A model generated the notes under the pieces. It saw only the letters and a list, made by a program, of their open reading frames with translations, had not been told where the DNA came from and made no database searches. Positions 1-10,761 of a stretch of DNA of 64,000 nt are shown here, one piece after another. The stretch is from Paulinella micropora (Eukaryota > Cercozoa > Imbricatea > Euglyphida). The DNA lies in NCBI GenBank assembly GCA_009731375.1, contig BJOX01000334.1, positions 324,324 through 388,323 of the forward strand. The letters run 5' to 3'. The translations under genes were made by a program, and so were the position numbers. Numbering within the stretch: position 1 is the first letter of the stretch; each line of letters opens with the position of its first letter.

Positions 1-157
1 ACCAGTATTTTCATTGAACATACCGGTCCGTCTGGAAGTGTTGGAACTGCCCGTGCGGGGGTGTCATTAGAGCCTATCGTCAATTCTTCGTACTCCCCTC
101 ACGGGTGAGACGATGGAGGCGCATGTGCAGAAATGCATCAGCCATTGACAGAGAAGC

Positions 158-177
158 ACTATTATTATTATTATTAC

Positions 178-254
<77 letters not shown>

Positions 255-255
255 G
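158..255. repeat. (ATT)n microsatellite
   Basis: About 32 ATT/TTA triplets with one interruption. It lies in non-coding sequence upstream of the first visible LRR exon. Positions 1-157 and 256-423 are unique sequence in which I see no exon. Confidence 0.95.
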
Positions 256-423
256 GGAGTACATAGGCCATTGGTCCTTTTCAATGGGCTGATTGGTATA
301 AAGCTCCTAGAGTAATGTTCTATGCCGTCACTTCCTTTATTTCACCGATTGGTGTGGAGACTTTCCTTATGGAATGGAGGACTGGATGCACATGGCCTTT
401 TGGCTCAGCAATAGGCAGGAGAT

Positions 424-432
424 ACATTATTA

Positions 433-483
<51 letters not shown>

Positions 484-488
484 TTCGC
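424..488. repeat. (ATT)n-(TTTA)n compound microsatellite
   Basis: An ATT tract runs into about ten TTTA units. It ends just before the polypyrimidine-like stretch and AG acceptor of the LRR exon that starts at 507, so it is intronic. Confidence 0.95.
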
Positions 489-506
489 TATTTATTTATT
501 ATGTAG

Positions 507-590
507 GTGAACAACACTGTGCAGACCCTCTATCTCGGTGGCAACAAAATCGGACCCGATGGCGCAAAAGCTATCGGCAAGGCGTTGGAG
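507..590 (+). CDS. Exon encoding one 28-residue leucine-rich repeat
   Basis: The exon is 84 bases, exactly 28 codons, between an acceptor ending atgtag and a donor gtacct. Its product contains NTVQTLYLGGNKIGPDGAKA, the ribonuclease-inhibitor type LRR pattern with the Asn and the following Ile-Gly. One repeat per exon in phase 0 allows repeats to be added or lost without a frameshift. A second, shorter exon of 63 bases at 1202-1264 (NNTTLTKLDGIENKK...) looks like a decayed repeat of the same type. Confidence 0.75.
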
Positions 591-868
591 GTACCTTAAG
601 CATATTGGCGATCGCAGCAGCACCTTCAGGGCCAATATCGTTCTCTGATATGTCCAACGTTTGCAGTTTGCATTCCTTATTTTCCTGTCAAACAAATTTG
701 TCACTCTCGTTTATGCTACCCCGCGCAGTAGCATTTGTGTATGTATCTGAGAGAGAAACAGTGAGTGAGTGAGTGAGTACTTGTGTGTGTGTGTGTGTGT
801 GTGTTCGCTTGTATGTGTATATTTATCTCTCTCTCTCTCTCTATCTCTCTCTCTGTATGTGTGTGTGC

Positions 869-926
<58 letters not shown>

Positions 927-3900
927 CTGCTTGTATGTGTATGCATGTGTGTGTGTGAGAGAGAGAGAGAGAGAGGATGGCGCCCAATTCACCGTAGCCC
1001 TTGCATGATAAATCTAACTTTGTTGTCTTCCCGTCACGGAATGACTCGACAGTGATCCAGTCGCCTTAAATGTATCCGCGGACTCCATATTAATTTTCTC
1101 TAACCTTCATTCCAGCAGCCCTGCATTCACTTGCGTGTAATATTGAATTGCTTTATTTTGAACGTGTATATTTTCAATCTATGGTTGTTGCTGCTATGCA
1201 GAATAACACAACCCTCACGAAGCTGGATGGAATAGAGAACAAGAAGGCGTTGAGGATTGTTGAGGTTGGACCTGAGCGCTTCCCGTGCGCGTCCCGTCTT
1301 GTGTCTTACCTTAGTCTGACTGATGTGTGTAAATTAGAAGTATGCATTACATTATACATTGATTGGCAACTTGGAATATTACATCTGACTGGTGTGTGTA
1401 AATTAGAGGTTAGCGTTATATTATAGATTGATTGGCAACTTGAAATAGGAAATTATGTTAAGCAGGGATTATTGTGAAATCTCTACAAGATATGTAACAA
1501 AGAAAAAATCCTCAATACATAACAGTCATGTTGGGAATAGTTGCAGGACTATTTGCTGTAACAGCATCAATATTTGTTTATGTTGGTTATTTATCTAATT
1601 CCATTCTAAAATAGCATATATTTGATAATAATGTAGACTAAGATCATGTCTTTCCGATGTATGTGTCTTACAATATATCTATATGTACATGCGTATTATG
1701 CACGTATCTATGTATGTGCAGGCAAGCACGCATGTACCTCTCTATTTATCTATCTCTCTATTCATCCATTTGTTCATTATACATCAGTATGTATATAAGT
1801 TATATAACATCAACATATAAAGTGACAGTAGAAGCAGCATTAGCAGACGAGTACCTAAGTTGTCACTTGTTTATTTTTCTTGCCAGACAAATCGATCGCG
1901 CGTGGCCGAGCTGCAGGAGCTTTGCAGTCGGGTCTCAACCTCAGATTGACTTTGATTTTTGCAGTCGCATTTGTGTGCGCGAGAGAGTTTGTGTGTAATA
2001 TTGTGTGTACGTGTTGTCTTAAAACATGTCTTGTGCTAGGGAGCAGCCCGTGTCGGATTAGTGGGGCCTCTTGACAACACAGTCCTTTTTGAGAAGGTGA
2101 ACTCCCAACATACCAGACTGAAGTATAATATGTTGGATATGTGTTTATACGAAACTATTTGTGATTGCTCTTGTTGCTAATATTTGCGGTGTCTATAATT
2201 TTCAACGATAACCGCAGAAACATAGTGTAAAACTAGTAATATTTTAACATTGATCATTCGTTTTTGTCAGTGACTAGTATAGTCCCGAGGTCTAGCGCGT
2301 GTTCAGCAATTGTCGTTTGTTGCATAGCATGAAACTTGTTTTCATTTTAAATGTTAAAACATCAAGGCCTGTATTCATCACGCCTATTATCTGTTGCTGG
2401 TATGCTAGGGAACCAATCTACAAGAGCTAGTCTTGCAGTCCTCTAAGATCGCTCATTATTCTTATTTCCAGGAGCTCCTTGTCTGGATATCGGTTAGCCA
2501 GCTTACTCAGATCATTTGTGTATTATGCAATGTTGCTTATCATGTCATAGTAATAAGTATGACTGTTATTGTGATTTTCATTATCAATGTTACAAAATAT
2601 TTATAATACAATACAACATAATAATTTAGTTTTGTGTATTTTAGCTTTTACTTATTTTTTCCTAGTCTCAACCTAGCGTGTAGATGTCATTGAGGAAAGC
2701 ACACAAACTTTGAGAATCAAATGATCAAATAAAGACAAAAAAGGCAGATCCTGAAAGAGAAAAAAGTATCAAAAGGGGGAATGATGTTCTTTGAATTAAA
2801 AAGTCGCTAAAGAGAGAGCAAGAGACCAGACAAGTAGATACCAAATGTCACTTGTAAGTTTTAAAAAGATTCTCATCTGTACAACTTTATTTGAGCTCAA
2901 ATGCAGCAAGATGTCATCTTTGCTGACACATTGCAGAAACACCAGCATCTGCGGCGCCTGCGACTCAACGCGATCGGCTTGACAGACAACGACTTGTCGG
3001 TGCTAGTTTCGAGCGAAGACGGCTTAACGTTTCTAGAGGAGCTGGATCTGCGTTACAATCAATTAACAACGGTCCCAGCAGAGCTCGGAGACCCCAAGCG
3101 CTTTGGTAAGCTACAGAAGCTGCTGGTCAGCCGAAATGCAGGTACTTTACAGGCAGTCACTTTAAATCCTCTCAACTTAGATAATGCAATTTATTACTGC
3201 AGCCAAATCTTCTATTTTGACTCTTGACGTCACAGAGCTCCTGAAGCGGGATGATGAGTTGGGAAGACGGGCGCGCAGTGACGTTAACGTCTTAGGCGTG
3301 GACGCAGGCATTCAGGTATGTTAATATCGCCAACCTTGGTAGCTTAGGAGGGATACAACCTTAGATCTTGTCGTGTGCTCAGGTGCTGCAGCTGTTGCGA
3401 CTCGGAAGCTCAAAGCTAAAACAAATACCGCGGACGCTGCTGCAGGTCAGAGAATTTCTATGTACTTTTGCGTAATTACCCAACAGCCTCTTGTTTGAAC
3501 TTGCGCCACATGTTACTAGGCTTTACTTGTTCTCAGTCCACCCCGCTGTCAGAAAGTACAACATATAATTCTGGAATAATTCTTGGCTATTTGTCCCTCA
3601 CAGTGTTACTTCTTATCGATAAATGACCATGAAATTTACTTTGCAGTCCTTTCAATGGTTGATACTTGCGATTGATTGTCGCTCTGTCTGATCTGCAGTT
3701 AGTAACGGTGGGCAATTTCAAAGTGGGCAAGTCGACGCTGCTGGAGCGGGGCTGGTTAGCGCCTTCACTGAAGCGCAAGACTGCCAATTGGAGTCGCCTG
3801 GAGCGGACTACCAGCGTGCTGCTCTTCAACTGCCTGGTACATGCACTCTCAACCCGATGAATATCCACTCGGAATGGCTTCCACAAACAATGCAACAGAC

Positions 3901-4781
3901 AGTCAGTGAAGTGTTTCCAAAATGTCATGGCATAAAAGAGGGTGGATCTATTGACTGCAGCTTAGCAAAAGAAACTACTCTTCGTTTCAGAAAACAATCT
4001 TTGCGAATCGTATTCGTGACTAACAATCACGAATGCAATGAAATGTTTTACTTGTTCGGGGTAGAGACATACTATTATGCATACAATATCGGATATTCCC
4101 TTTGTTTGCTTTTTGATTTCCAATGGCGCATGGTTTGACGCACTGTGTGCAGGACTCAGAGGCGGGGCTGCATTGGATGGTGCGGGACCTGCCGGGCCAG
4201 CCCGAGTTCTACGCCACCAACCTGCACTTCTTGTCGGCCGACTGCGCTGTCTTCCTACTGGTCTGCAAAGCCACCGATGACGAGCGCACCCGGGAGCAGC
4301 AGCTGAGACTTTGGCTCAGNNNNNNNNNNNNNNNNNNNNNNNNNNNNNNNNNNNNNNNNNNNNNNNNNNNNNNNNNNNNNNNNNNNNNNNNNNNNNNNNN
4401 NNNNNNNNNNNNNNNNNNNNNNNNNNNNNNNNNNNNNNNNNNNNNNNNNNNNNNNNNNNNNNNNNNNNNNNNNNNNNNNNNNNNNNNNNNNNNNNNNNNN
4501 NNNNNNNNNNNNNNNNNNNNNNNNNNNNNNNNNNNNNNNNNNNNNNNNNNNNNNNNNNNNNNNNNNNNNNNNNNNNNNNNNNNNNNNNNNNNNNNNNNNN
4601 NNNNNNNNNNNNNNNNNNNNNNNNNNNNNNNNNNNNNNNNNNNNNNNNNNNNNNNNNNNNNNNNNNNNNNNNNNNNNNNNNNNNNNNNNNNNNNNNNNNN
4701 NNNNNNNNNNNNNNNNNNNNNNNNNNNNNNNNNNNNNNNNNNNNNNNNNNNNNNNNNNNNNNNNNNNNNNNNNNNNNNNNN

Positions 4782-4815
<34 letters not shown>

Positions 4816-5220
4816 GAGTTCTGTACGCAAGCATTCAGTACAGTCGCTCATAACAATTTAAGTACGATTGTAATTTCATACTAACTTCATCATATCGTGA
4901 AACTGGGCCAAGGTTGTAAATGTTCCAAATGAAATACTCTTTTTCAATCATGACTACATTCAACCCCCCTGCCCGCACCTATTCAATTCCTCCCCTCGAT
5001 TGTGTAGAGATTCGCTGGGCGCATACCATCGCGCCTGTCGCACGGTGTTGGTGTGCACACATCAAGACCAGCTGATGCCGCCTCAGCTGCAGCGCACACA
5101 GGAGTGGCTGCAACAGGTTGGCACGTGCACATTGTTGAAAATTGTAAATATGTTGCAATTATTGTTGTTATTGATACATCGACATTGCAACCCTGACTCT
5201 ACTAATCTATTTTCCTACTA

Positions 5221-5253
<33 letters not shown>

Positions 5254-5281
5254 AACTACTACTACTACTACTACTACTACA

Positions 5282-5312
<31 letters not shown>

Positions 5313-7295
5313 AAAACAAAAAAAAAAAATTATTTCAAAGGTATCCCAACATTGTCAAGTATGTCCTTGATTCATTTGGAATCATGAATGTGTATGACGA
5401 CTGTGTATACATTCTTAGTCCATTATAACATACATGTATGACTTTTAGTCGAGTATTGAAATCTATTGCACGAGTCTTTTCTTCTTGCAAGCTGTTTTAC
5501 ACTGAAATCGAAATAATTAACAGCGGTCTGGACTGCTGTAGCTTGCCCCAAGACTGAGCTCGGAATTCAAGCACGCGCACCTGGACGCTTCGGGCATGCT
5601 AGTGGACTGCGAGACTGAAAAGGCGCCCGCGATGCTGGAAGATCTACGGAAGCGCGTTGCCCGAGCCGGTCGCAACTTGCTCAGGTCCAGCATGAGTGTG
5701 TTTTGGATAGCGCTTTACCCCCTGTCCACATCAGCCGCGAACTTGGAGGCAAAAATGGCATTTTGTACTTGATTGAATGCCATGTCGTGTGCGCAGCATC
5801 CCGGATCTTGCGAACGTGCCTGAGTTTTTGGTGGTGGCTCAAGATGGGCTAGCAAAGTGGCGCGACAAACACCTGGTAGCATGAAACTCAAGTTACTACC
5901 AAGCTTCATAAAATTGTCAAAGTGAGTTGATAATTTTGAAATGATGTTTTGCAAATGTTTCAGACGAAGTGGCACGCGTCCTATGCAGAGGCTTTAGAGA
6001 TAGTAAAATCTCTTCTTCCCACGAGCGCTCCTGAGGTGATTGTGAAGACATAATTCTCATTGTGGCTACATACANNNNNNNNNNNNNNNNNNNNNNNNNN
6101 NNNNNNNNNNNNNNNNNNNNNNNNNNNNNNNNNNNNNNNNNNNNNNNNNNNNNNNNNNNNNNNNNNNNNNNNNNNNNNNNNNNNNNNNNNNNNNNNNNNN
6201 NNNNNNNNNNNNNNNNNNNNNNNNNNNNNNNNNNNNNNNNNNNNNNNNNNNNNNNNNNNNNNNNNNNNNNNNNNNNNNNNNNNNNNNNNNTTGATTGCCA
6301 TGTCGTGTGCGCAGCATCCCGGATCTTGCGAACGTGCCTGAGTTTTTGGTGGTGGCTCAAGATGGGCTAGCAAAGTGGCGCAACAAACACCTGGTAGCAT
6401 GAAACTCAAGTTACTACCAAGCTTCATAAAATTGTCAAAATGACTTGATAATTTTGAAATGATGTTTTGCAAATGTTTCAGACGAAGTGGCACGCGTCCT
6501 ATGTAGAGGCTTTAGAGATAGTAAAATCTCTTCTTCCCACGAGCGCTCCTGAGGTGATTGTGAAGACATAATTCTCATTGTGGCTACATACATTTGAACA
6601 ACACCCACGAACAAATCTATTACTCATACATATATAAATATTTCATATATATGTATAACTTACGTCGTCCTGTACAATGTTACGAATTTCATGCAAAGTA
6701 TATGCATTATGTTTCATTATTGATGTTGCTCTTCTATACAGCTGGTGCTTCGGGAACTGATCTACCAAGGCGATGTGATGGAGTTCGGAACTGAGCTCGT
6801 GCTCAGGTGAGTGCACTAGACAATCACCCAATGTATTGTTACTACAATTGAGCTCGGTTAATGCCGGCTCTATGACTGCAATTATTCTTTTACTTCTGTT
6901 TTCGATTCACACAAAATGTCAGTTGAAAAATTCAGACTATGTTAATATTTTTATTTCGCTGGGTATGGGTGTATCAGCGTGAGATTGTAGAGGAAGAGTT
7001 TGGGATCCACACTGCTATCTGTAGCTTTCTTGAACACATTTTCCTTGCTCTGTGTGTATGACAAGTATATGAAAACACAATGGTAGACTTTGACGAAAAC
7101 ATTTTTGATGACTGCTGTTTAGTTGGCATTTGCGTATTACTATTGTTACTATTGTACTTGTGTTGCCTGTGTGCAGTCCGGTTTGGCTTGCTCTTGCGCT
7201 GGCAGTCATTGTTCGGCCCCACGGGCATCCGTTCTACGGTTTTTATTATATTATTAGTGTAGTCGTTGATGTTCTTATTGTTGTTGCTGTTAGCT

Positions 7296-7344
<49 letters not shown>

Positions 7345-10300
7345 CATAAGGTCAATCCAAAAGGAGACACCTTATTCTGAATCATGACACAGGCTTGATG
7401 ACCAACCGAGGAAGGGTATCTCGCCAGGATATTCAGAAAGCTCTACTGGAAGAACGCTGGCCCGCCTCCATGGTGCCTACGCTTTCGGAACAAGAGGCAT
7501 CGGAAGCGGCAGACGATGCTGCTATTGACGCCAAAAAAAAGGCCAAGCGAGCTTCTCAAGCTGACCGCAGAAAAAGCAAAATGGGCAAATGTGAAGTCTG
7601 TAATGAGGCGTGGACGTGGGCTAGCATACACCATTACTGCCACGAGTGCAATAGAAATGTGTGCTCTGGTTGCTCCGAGTCGATTTCTCGTAAGCGGCTC
7701 TGTCTGCATTGTAGATTCGGACCAAAGCTTGCCAAGGAAGAAGACGTTCCCCAGGTTGTAACCGCGACACCTTAGCATGCACCATCGATTATCAAGTTGC
7801 AGATGCATAAAATTGAACGTTTTCATAATGTAGTTATAGGAAGGGACCTATGGCCCTCTAGATCCTCCGTTTTATCTTTCCTTTGCATCTCCACTGACGT
7901 GTAGGTATTGCGATTCCTGCAAGTGCTCGATGTGATTGCACCCCTCAGCCACAAACCGGAGCCGTTGTCTGCTGCGACCCCAGCACCAGAACCTACAGAA
8001 GACTCTCAGGCTGTAGCCGCATCGCCCCCTCCACTGTTCCGCCAGCCATCCTTCGACATCAGCAGCGCAGATCAAGTTATGATTCCCAGCAGCGTGGGCG
8101 AGCGATACTCCGGCGTCATCTTCGCGCCTCGGGACCTGGGTTTCGGTTTTGGTGAACTATGCTTAGCGGCGGGGGTCAAGTTCTCCCAGCGAACGACTTC
8201 AGAGCTGGTATTCCCACCAGGCTTCATGGCTGTGTTGGCCGCCCGACTCCTAAGTAAGAAGCTCGGCCCTGAGGTATGGTGTGAAGAAGCTACATTGGAT
8301 CTCTCCTGATAATGTGTTTTCTTTTGTATTGTCTTTTGATGTGAAATCTTTGAAAATCTTGTGCTTGCTGTGCAACTTGCGTGCTCAGCGCTCGGCAAGC
8401 TACTTCGGCACACAGGAGTTCTGTTTCCGAGAGGAGGACCAGCCGCACACAGGCGACAAGGGAGCGGTCCGTGCGGTGCTGGACGAGCAAGGACGTGAAC
8501 TGTTCCTGTCAGTCTAGCTATATGAGCTACAACATGCATTTGCAAGCTATATTCAACTGCAAACAACTTGGCGATGCTTGGTGTACTTGTGCATCCATGC
8601 AACAATGTTGGCGCTGGAATAATTTATCATCTCACATTCAAAGATCCAAACTGTTGATTTGCATAGATTGCATGCATGATTGCAATCAATTCCGTGCGTG
8701 TTGGTTCACAGTTGTGTGGCGGGTTCGAAGGGCTTTTTGTGTCACTACGCGTCTAGCTTCGTTCAAGAGGTGCTCACGGTGCTTCGCCTTCCTCGCTGGG
8801 GCCGCGCAGAAGAGTCGGCCTGTGTCGCACANNNNNNNNNNNNNNNNNNNNNNNNNNNNNNNNNNNNNNNNNNNNNNNNNNNNNNNNNNNNNNNNNNNNN
8901 NNNNNNNNNNNNNNNNNNNNNNNNNNNNNNNNNNNNNNNNNNNNNNNNNNNNNNNNNNNNNNNNNNNNNNNNNNNNNNNNNNNNNNNNNNNNNNNNNNNN
9001 NNNNNNNNNNNNNNNNNNNNNNNNNNNNNNNNNNNNNNNNNNNNNNNNNNNNNNNNNNNNNNNNNNNNNNNNNNNNNNNNNNNNNNNNNNNNNNNNNNNN
9101 NNNNNNNNNNNNNNNNNNNNNNNNNNNNNNNNNNNNNNNNNNNNNNNNNNNNNNNNNNNNNNNNNNNNNNNNNNNNNNNNNNNNNNNNNNNNNNNNNNNN
9201 NNNNNNNNNNNNNNNNNNNNNNNNNNNNNNNNNNNNNNNNNNNNNNNNNNNNNNNNNNNNNNNNNNNNNNNNNNNNNNNNNNNNNNNNNNNNNNNNNNNN
9301 NNNNCGCTGGAATAATTTATCATCTCACATTCAAAGATCCAAACTGTTGATTTGCATAGATTGCATGCATGATTGCAATCAATTCCGTGCTTGTTGGTTC
9401 ACAGTTGTGTGGCGGGTTCGAAGGGCTTTTTGTGTCACTACGCGTCTAGCTTCGTTCAAGAGGTTCTCACGGTGCTTCGCCTTCCTCGCTGGGGCCGCGC
9501 AGAAGAGTCGGCCTGTGTCGCACACTTGCTTTGCCAGAACTGTCTTGTGAAAGGACGAGGCCCTGCCAGGGACACGTCGCAGGATAGCAATGAGATCTGC
9601 GAGGTGCTGGACGAGCAGCCTTGGGCGACCGGGCGCGAGGGCTTGAGCGTGCTTTGGGGTTTGAGCAGGCATCATGATGAGCGTGGCCAGCAAGCAAAGG
9701 CTGGTTGGAGTTTCTTTCTTAGCTATTCACACATAGATGAAGAAGCCAAACTGATCGCCAGTGAGCTGCATGATTCCCTTCGCAAGGTAGGCAGCCCTTG
9801 CTGGCAGGACGGGGAGGACAGCAAAGGAAACTTCAATCATGCAGAAAAGCTTAAGGCGATACGGACTTCGAACGTCTTCATCGCAGTTGTGACCGACAAC
9901 GGACAGAAGAGCTACTTTTCACAACCATCATGCCAGGAAGAAATCCGCTGTGCAGTGGACGCGGGCAAGGTCATCGTTCCTGTCGTGGGCAGAGACGACA
10001 AGCTCGAAATTGGAAAGCTCATAGGAAAGGGCAGCGAGCGAGGACTAGATCTTGGTGGCTTTGATTTTTGTACTTTCGACCGCAAGGATGTGGCGCTGAA
10101 AGACGCCAGTGTGAAGGAAATTGTGGCCAAAGTCAACGCTGCCTTTCTTGAGCAACACAGGTTCATGGTTAAACTTTCTGGGAATGGTGATAAAAGTAAG
10201 CAACAGAGCAAACAAGATAGAACACGCTTGGGAAATGAAGCAGCCCAAGAATGGCCCTCGGGAAAGAGCTATGTCTGTGCCATAGACGGAATCAAGCATA

Positions 10301-10761
10301 ATCAGTATGCGCCGGATGCTGGTTGGGACTTCTTCTTGAGCCACACTCAGAGAGATAAAGCAGCCGTAGTGATCGCGAATGAGCTCTTCAATTCGCTAGG
10401 TAAGATGGGCAAGCCTTGCTGGCTGGACGTGGAGATGGAAAAGCGAGACGAGAAGGCCATGGAAAAGGGAGTACAAAAATCGAAAGCATTCATCGCCATC
10501 GTGACCGACGACGGAAAGAATAGCTACTTCTCGCGGGAATTCTGTAGGAAAGAGGTGCGTTGGGCACTAGCCGCAGGCAAGGTCATCATCCCTGTCGTGA
10601 GCAGGGATGACCATTCGAAGATTGAGCAGTTTAAAGCAGAAGCCAAAAGTCATGGCCTAGATTTCAGTGGCCTTGACTTCTGCACCTTTGACCGCAGCAC
10701 TCCGATCCACAAACAAGCCAGCGTGAAGGAAATCGCGAAAAGACTTGCACAGGTAAAATAG
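507..10761 (+). CDS. LRR-Roc-COR (FYVE-like insert)-TIR-TIR protein, ROCO family, 5' incomplete
   Basis: Multi-exon gene. Exons read from AG/GT borders and phase: 507-590, 1202-1264, 2907-3141, 3236-3315, 3383-3445, 3699-3836, 4153-gap, 5008-5116, 5542-5684, 5797-5875, 5964-6035 (the last two repeated at 6315-6393 and 6482-6553), 6742-6806, 7177-7238, 7393-7754, 7905-8273, 8389-8507, 9405-10761. From 2907 onward the reading phase is kept at every junction that does not cross a gap. Domains in order are LRR, Roc GTPase (G1 GNFKVGKST, G3 DLPGQPEFY, G4 THQD), COR, a FYVE-like finger inside COR, and two TIR domains. ROCO proteins are GTP-dependent dimers that control kinases or act as receptors; no kinase domain is present here, and TIR replaces it as output. 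The 5' end lies before the window or was not found. The gene is broken only by gaps. Function as a receptor or immune-type sensor is inference. Confidence 0.85.
760..975. repeat. GAGT / GT / CT / GA compound microsatellite
   Basis: Successive (GAGT)n, (TG)n, (CT)n, (GT)n and (GA)n tracts sit inside an intron. Long open frames here encode only SLSLS, VCVC or RERE repeats and are not genes. Confidence 0.95.
1265..2906 (+). other. Long intron of the ROCO gene
   Basis: No convincing exon is seen. A short internal direct repeat (a tgactgatgtgtgtaaatta-like unit) occurs near 1317 and 1387. A GC-rich island at 1885-1930 with splice-like borders might hold a small exon, but I cannot support it. The rest is AT-rich and non-coding. 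Confidence 0.5.
2907..3445 (+). CDS. LRR exons leading into Roc (three exons)
   Basis: Exons 2907-3141, 3236-3315 and 3383-3445 encode LRR segments such as LRRLRLNAIGLTDNDL, LEELDLRYNQLTTVP and VLQLLRLGSSKLKQIP. The first exon ends one base into a codon and the next supplies the other two. The second ends in phase 0, as does the third. This is the typical position of LRRs in ROCO proteins, directly before the GTPase. Confidence 0.85.
3699..5684 (+). CDS. Roc GTPase domain exons
   Basis: Exons 3699-3836, 4153 to the gap at 4320, 5008-5116 and 5542-5684. The P-loop GNFKVGKST binds nucleotide phosphate. DLPGQPEFY is the switch II / G3 motif, here with Pro before GQ. TVLVCTHQD carries the ROCO-type THxD G4 motif in place of NKxD. 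ASGMLVDCETEKAP lies where the G5 loop is expected. All residues needed for GTP binding that can be seen are present. Part of the domain between G3 and G4 is hidden by the 462-base gap. Confidence 0.88.
4320..4781. other. Assembly gap (462 N) followed by poly(A) 33
   Basis: The gap cuts the exon that carries the Roc G3 motif. The A-run at 4782-4814 right after it probably caused the assembly break. Any exon between G3 and G4 is missing here. Confidence 0.95.
5214..5311. repeat. (TAC)n microsatellite
   Basis: About 32 ACT/TAC triplets with two CAA-type interruptions in the intron between exons 5008-5116 and 5542-5684. The encoded poly-threonine frame is not a gene. Confidence 0.95.
5769..6591 (+). 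repeat. Near-identical duplicate flanks around a gap (5769-6074 and 6291-6591)
   Basis: About 300 bases before and after the 216-base gap (6075-6290) match with only a few substitutions and one 4-base indel. Both copies contain the same two COR exons (5797-5875 with 5964-6035, and 6315-6393 with 6482-6553). A tandem duplication is possible. Two haplotypes placed in series by the assembler explain it more simply, because the same pattern recurs at 8.6-9.5 kb in this gene. Confidence 0.85.
5797..8507 (+). CDS. COR domain exons
   Basis: Exons in order encode IPDLANVPEFLVVAQD, TKWHASYAEALEIVK, LVLRELIYQGDVMEFG, SPVWLALALAVIVRP, GLMTNRGRVSRQDIQKAL (followed by the zinc finger), VLRFLQVLDVIAPL...MIPSSVGE, and a last piece ending GRELFL. 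These match the expected course of COR: the winged-helix segment, PxWL, the GxLT helix, the FLxLxExF-like helix, and a VPS-like strand. Every splice junction keeps phase; for instance one exon ends AG and the next supplies C or T. COR mediates dimerisation and couples the Roc GTPase cycle to the output domain. Confidence 0.8.
7297..7344. repeat. (TAG)n microsatellite
   Basis: Sixteen AGT/TAG triplets in the intron before the zinc-finger exon. Confidence 0.95.
7590..7712 (+). other. FYVE-like zinc finger inside COR exon 7393-7754
   Basis: The exon encodes CEVC, then IHHYCHEC, NRNVCSGCS and LCLHC. This is four CxxC pairs spaced as in FYVE/RING-like fingers, with HHYC in the place of the FYVE (R/K)HHCR signature. 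The basic residue before the histidines is Ile here, so lipid binding to PI3P is uncertain. A charged, lysine-rich linker (KKKAKRASQADRRKSK) precedes it. COR sequence continues in the next exon, so the finger is an insertion. Confidence 0.7.
8614..9524 (+). repeat. Near-identical duplicate flanks around a gap (8614-8831 and 9305-9524)
   Basis: About 218 bases match nearly base for base on either side of the 473-base gap (8832-9304). Both copies contain the acceptor and start of the last exon (8712 and 9405). Only the second runs on into the TIR domains. As at 5.8-6.6 kb, this is best read as an unresolved haplotype or a tandem duplication. Confidence 0.85.
9405..10761 (+). CDS. Last exon: COR end and two tandem TIR domains
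   Basis: The acceptor ends ggttcacag and the phase matches an upstream exon that ends at 8507 (donor gtcagt). The exon starts with the COR end (CVAGSKGFLCHYASSFV ... ACVAHLLCQNCLVKG). TIR 1, about 9700-10000, begins AGWSFFLSYSHIDEEAK. TIR 2, about 10318-10620, begins AGWDFFLSHTQRDKAA. Both have the CWxD segment, a hydrophobic FIA(V/I)VTD strand, and a YFS..(F/S)C..E helix whose Glu is where the catalytic Glu of NAD-cleaving TIR domains lies. Both are followed by GKVI(V/I)PVV. The linker is lysine and glutamine rich. TAG at 10759 ends the frame. The copies are similar enough to suggest an internal duplication. NADase activity or scaffolding cannot be decided from sequence. Confidence 0.88.

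Noticed and set aside
711-1055. Open frames encoding SLSLS, THTH or RERE repeats
   Set aside because: They are translations of CT, CA and GA microsatellites. The same applies to 12.9-16 kb, 45.2-50.6 kb and 52.5-56.7 kb frames (YLSI, YIHT, CVCV, LLLL, NNNN).
4123-4884. A 253-codon frame across the gap
   Set aside because: Most of it is N. Only 4153-4319 is a supported exon (Roc G3).
6060-6493. Frames on both strands through the 6.1 kb gap
   Set aside because: They are open only because N is never a stop. The minus-strand frames are shadows of the COR exons.
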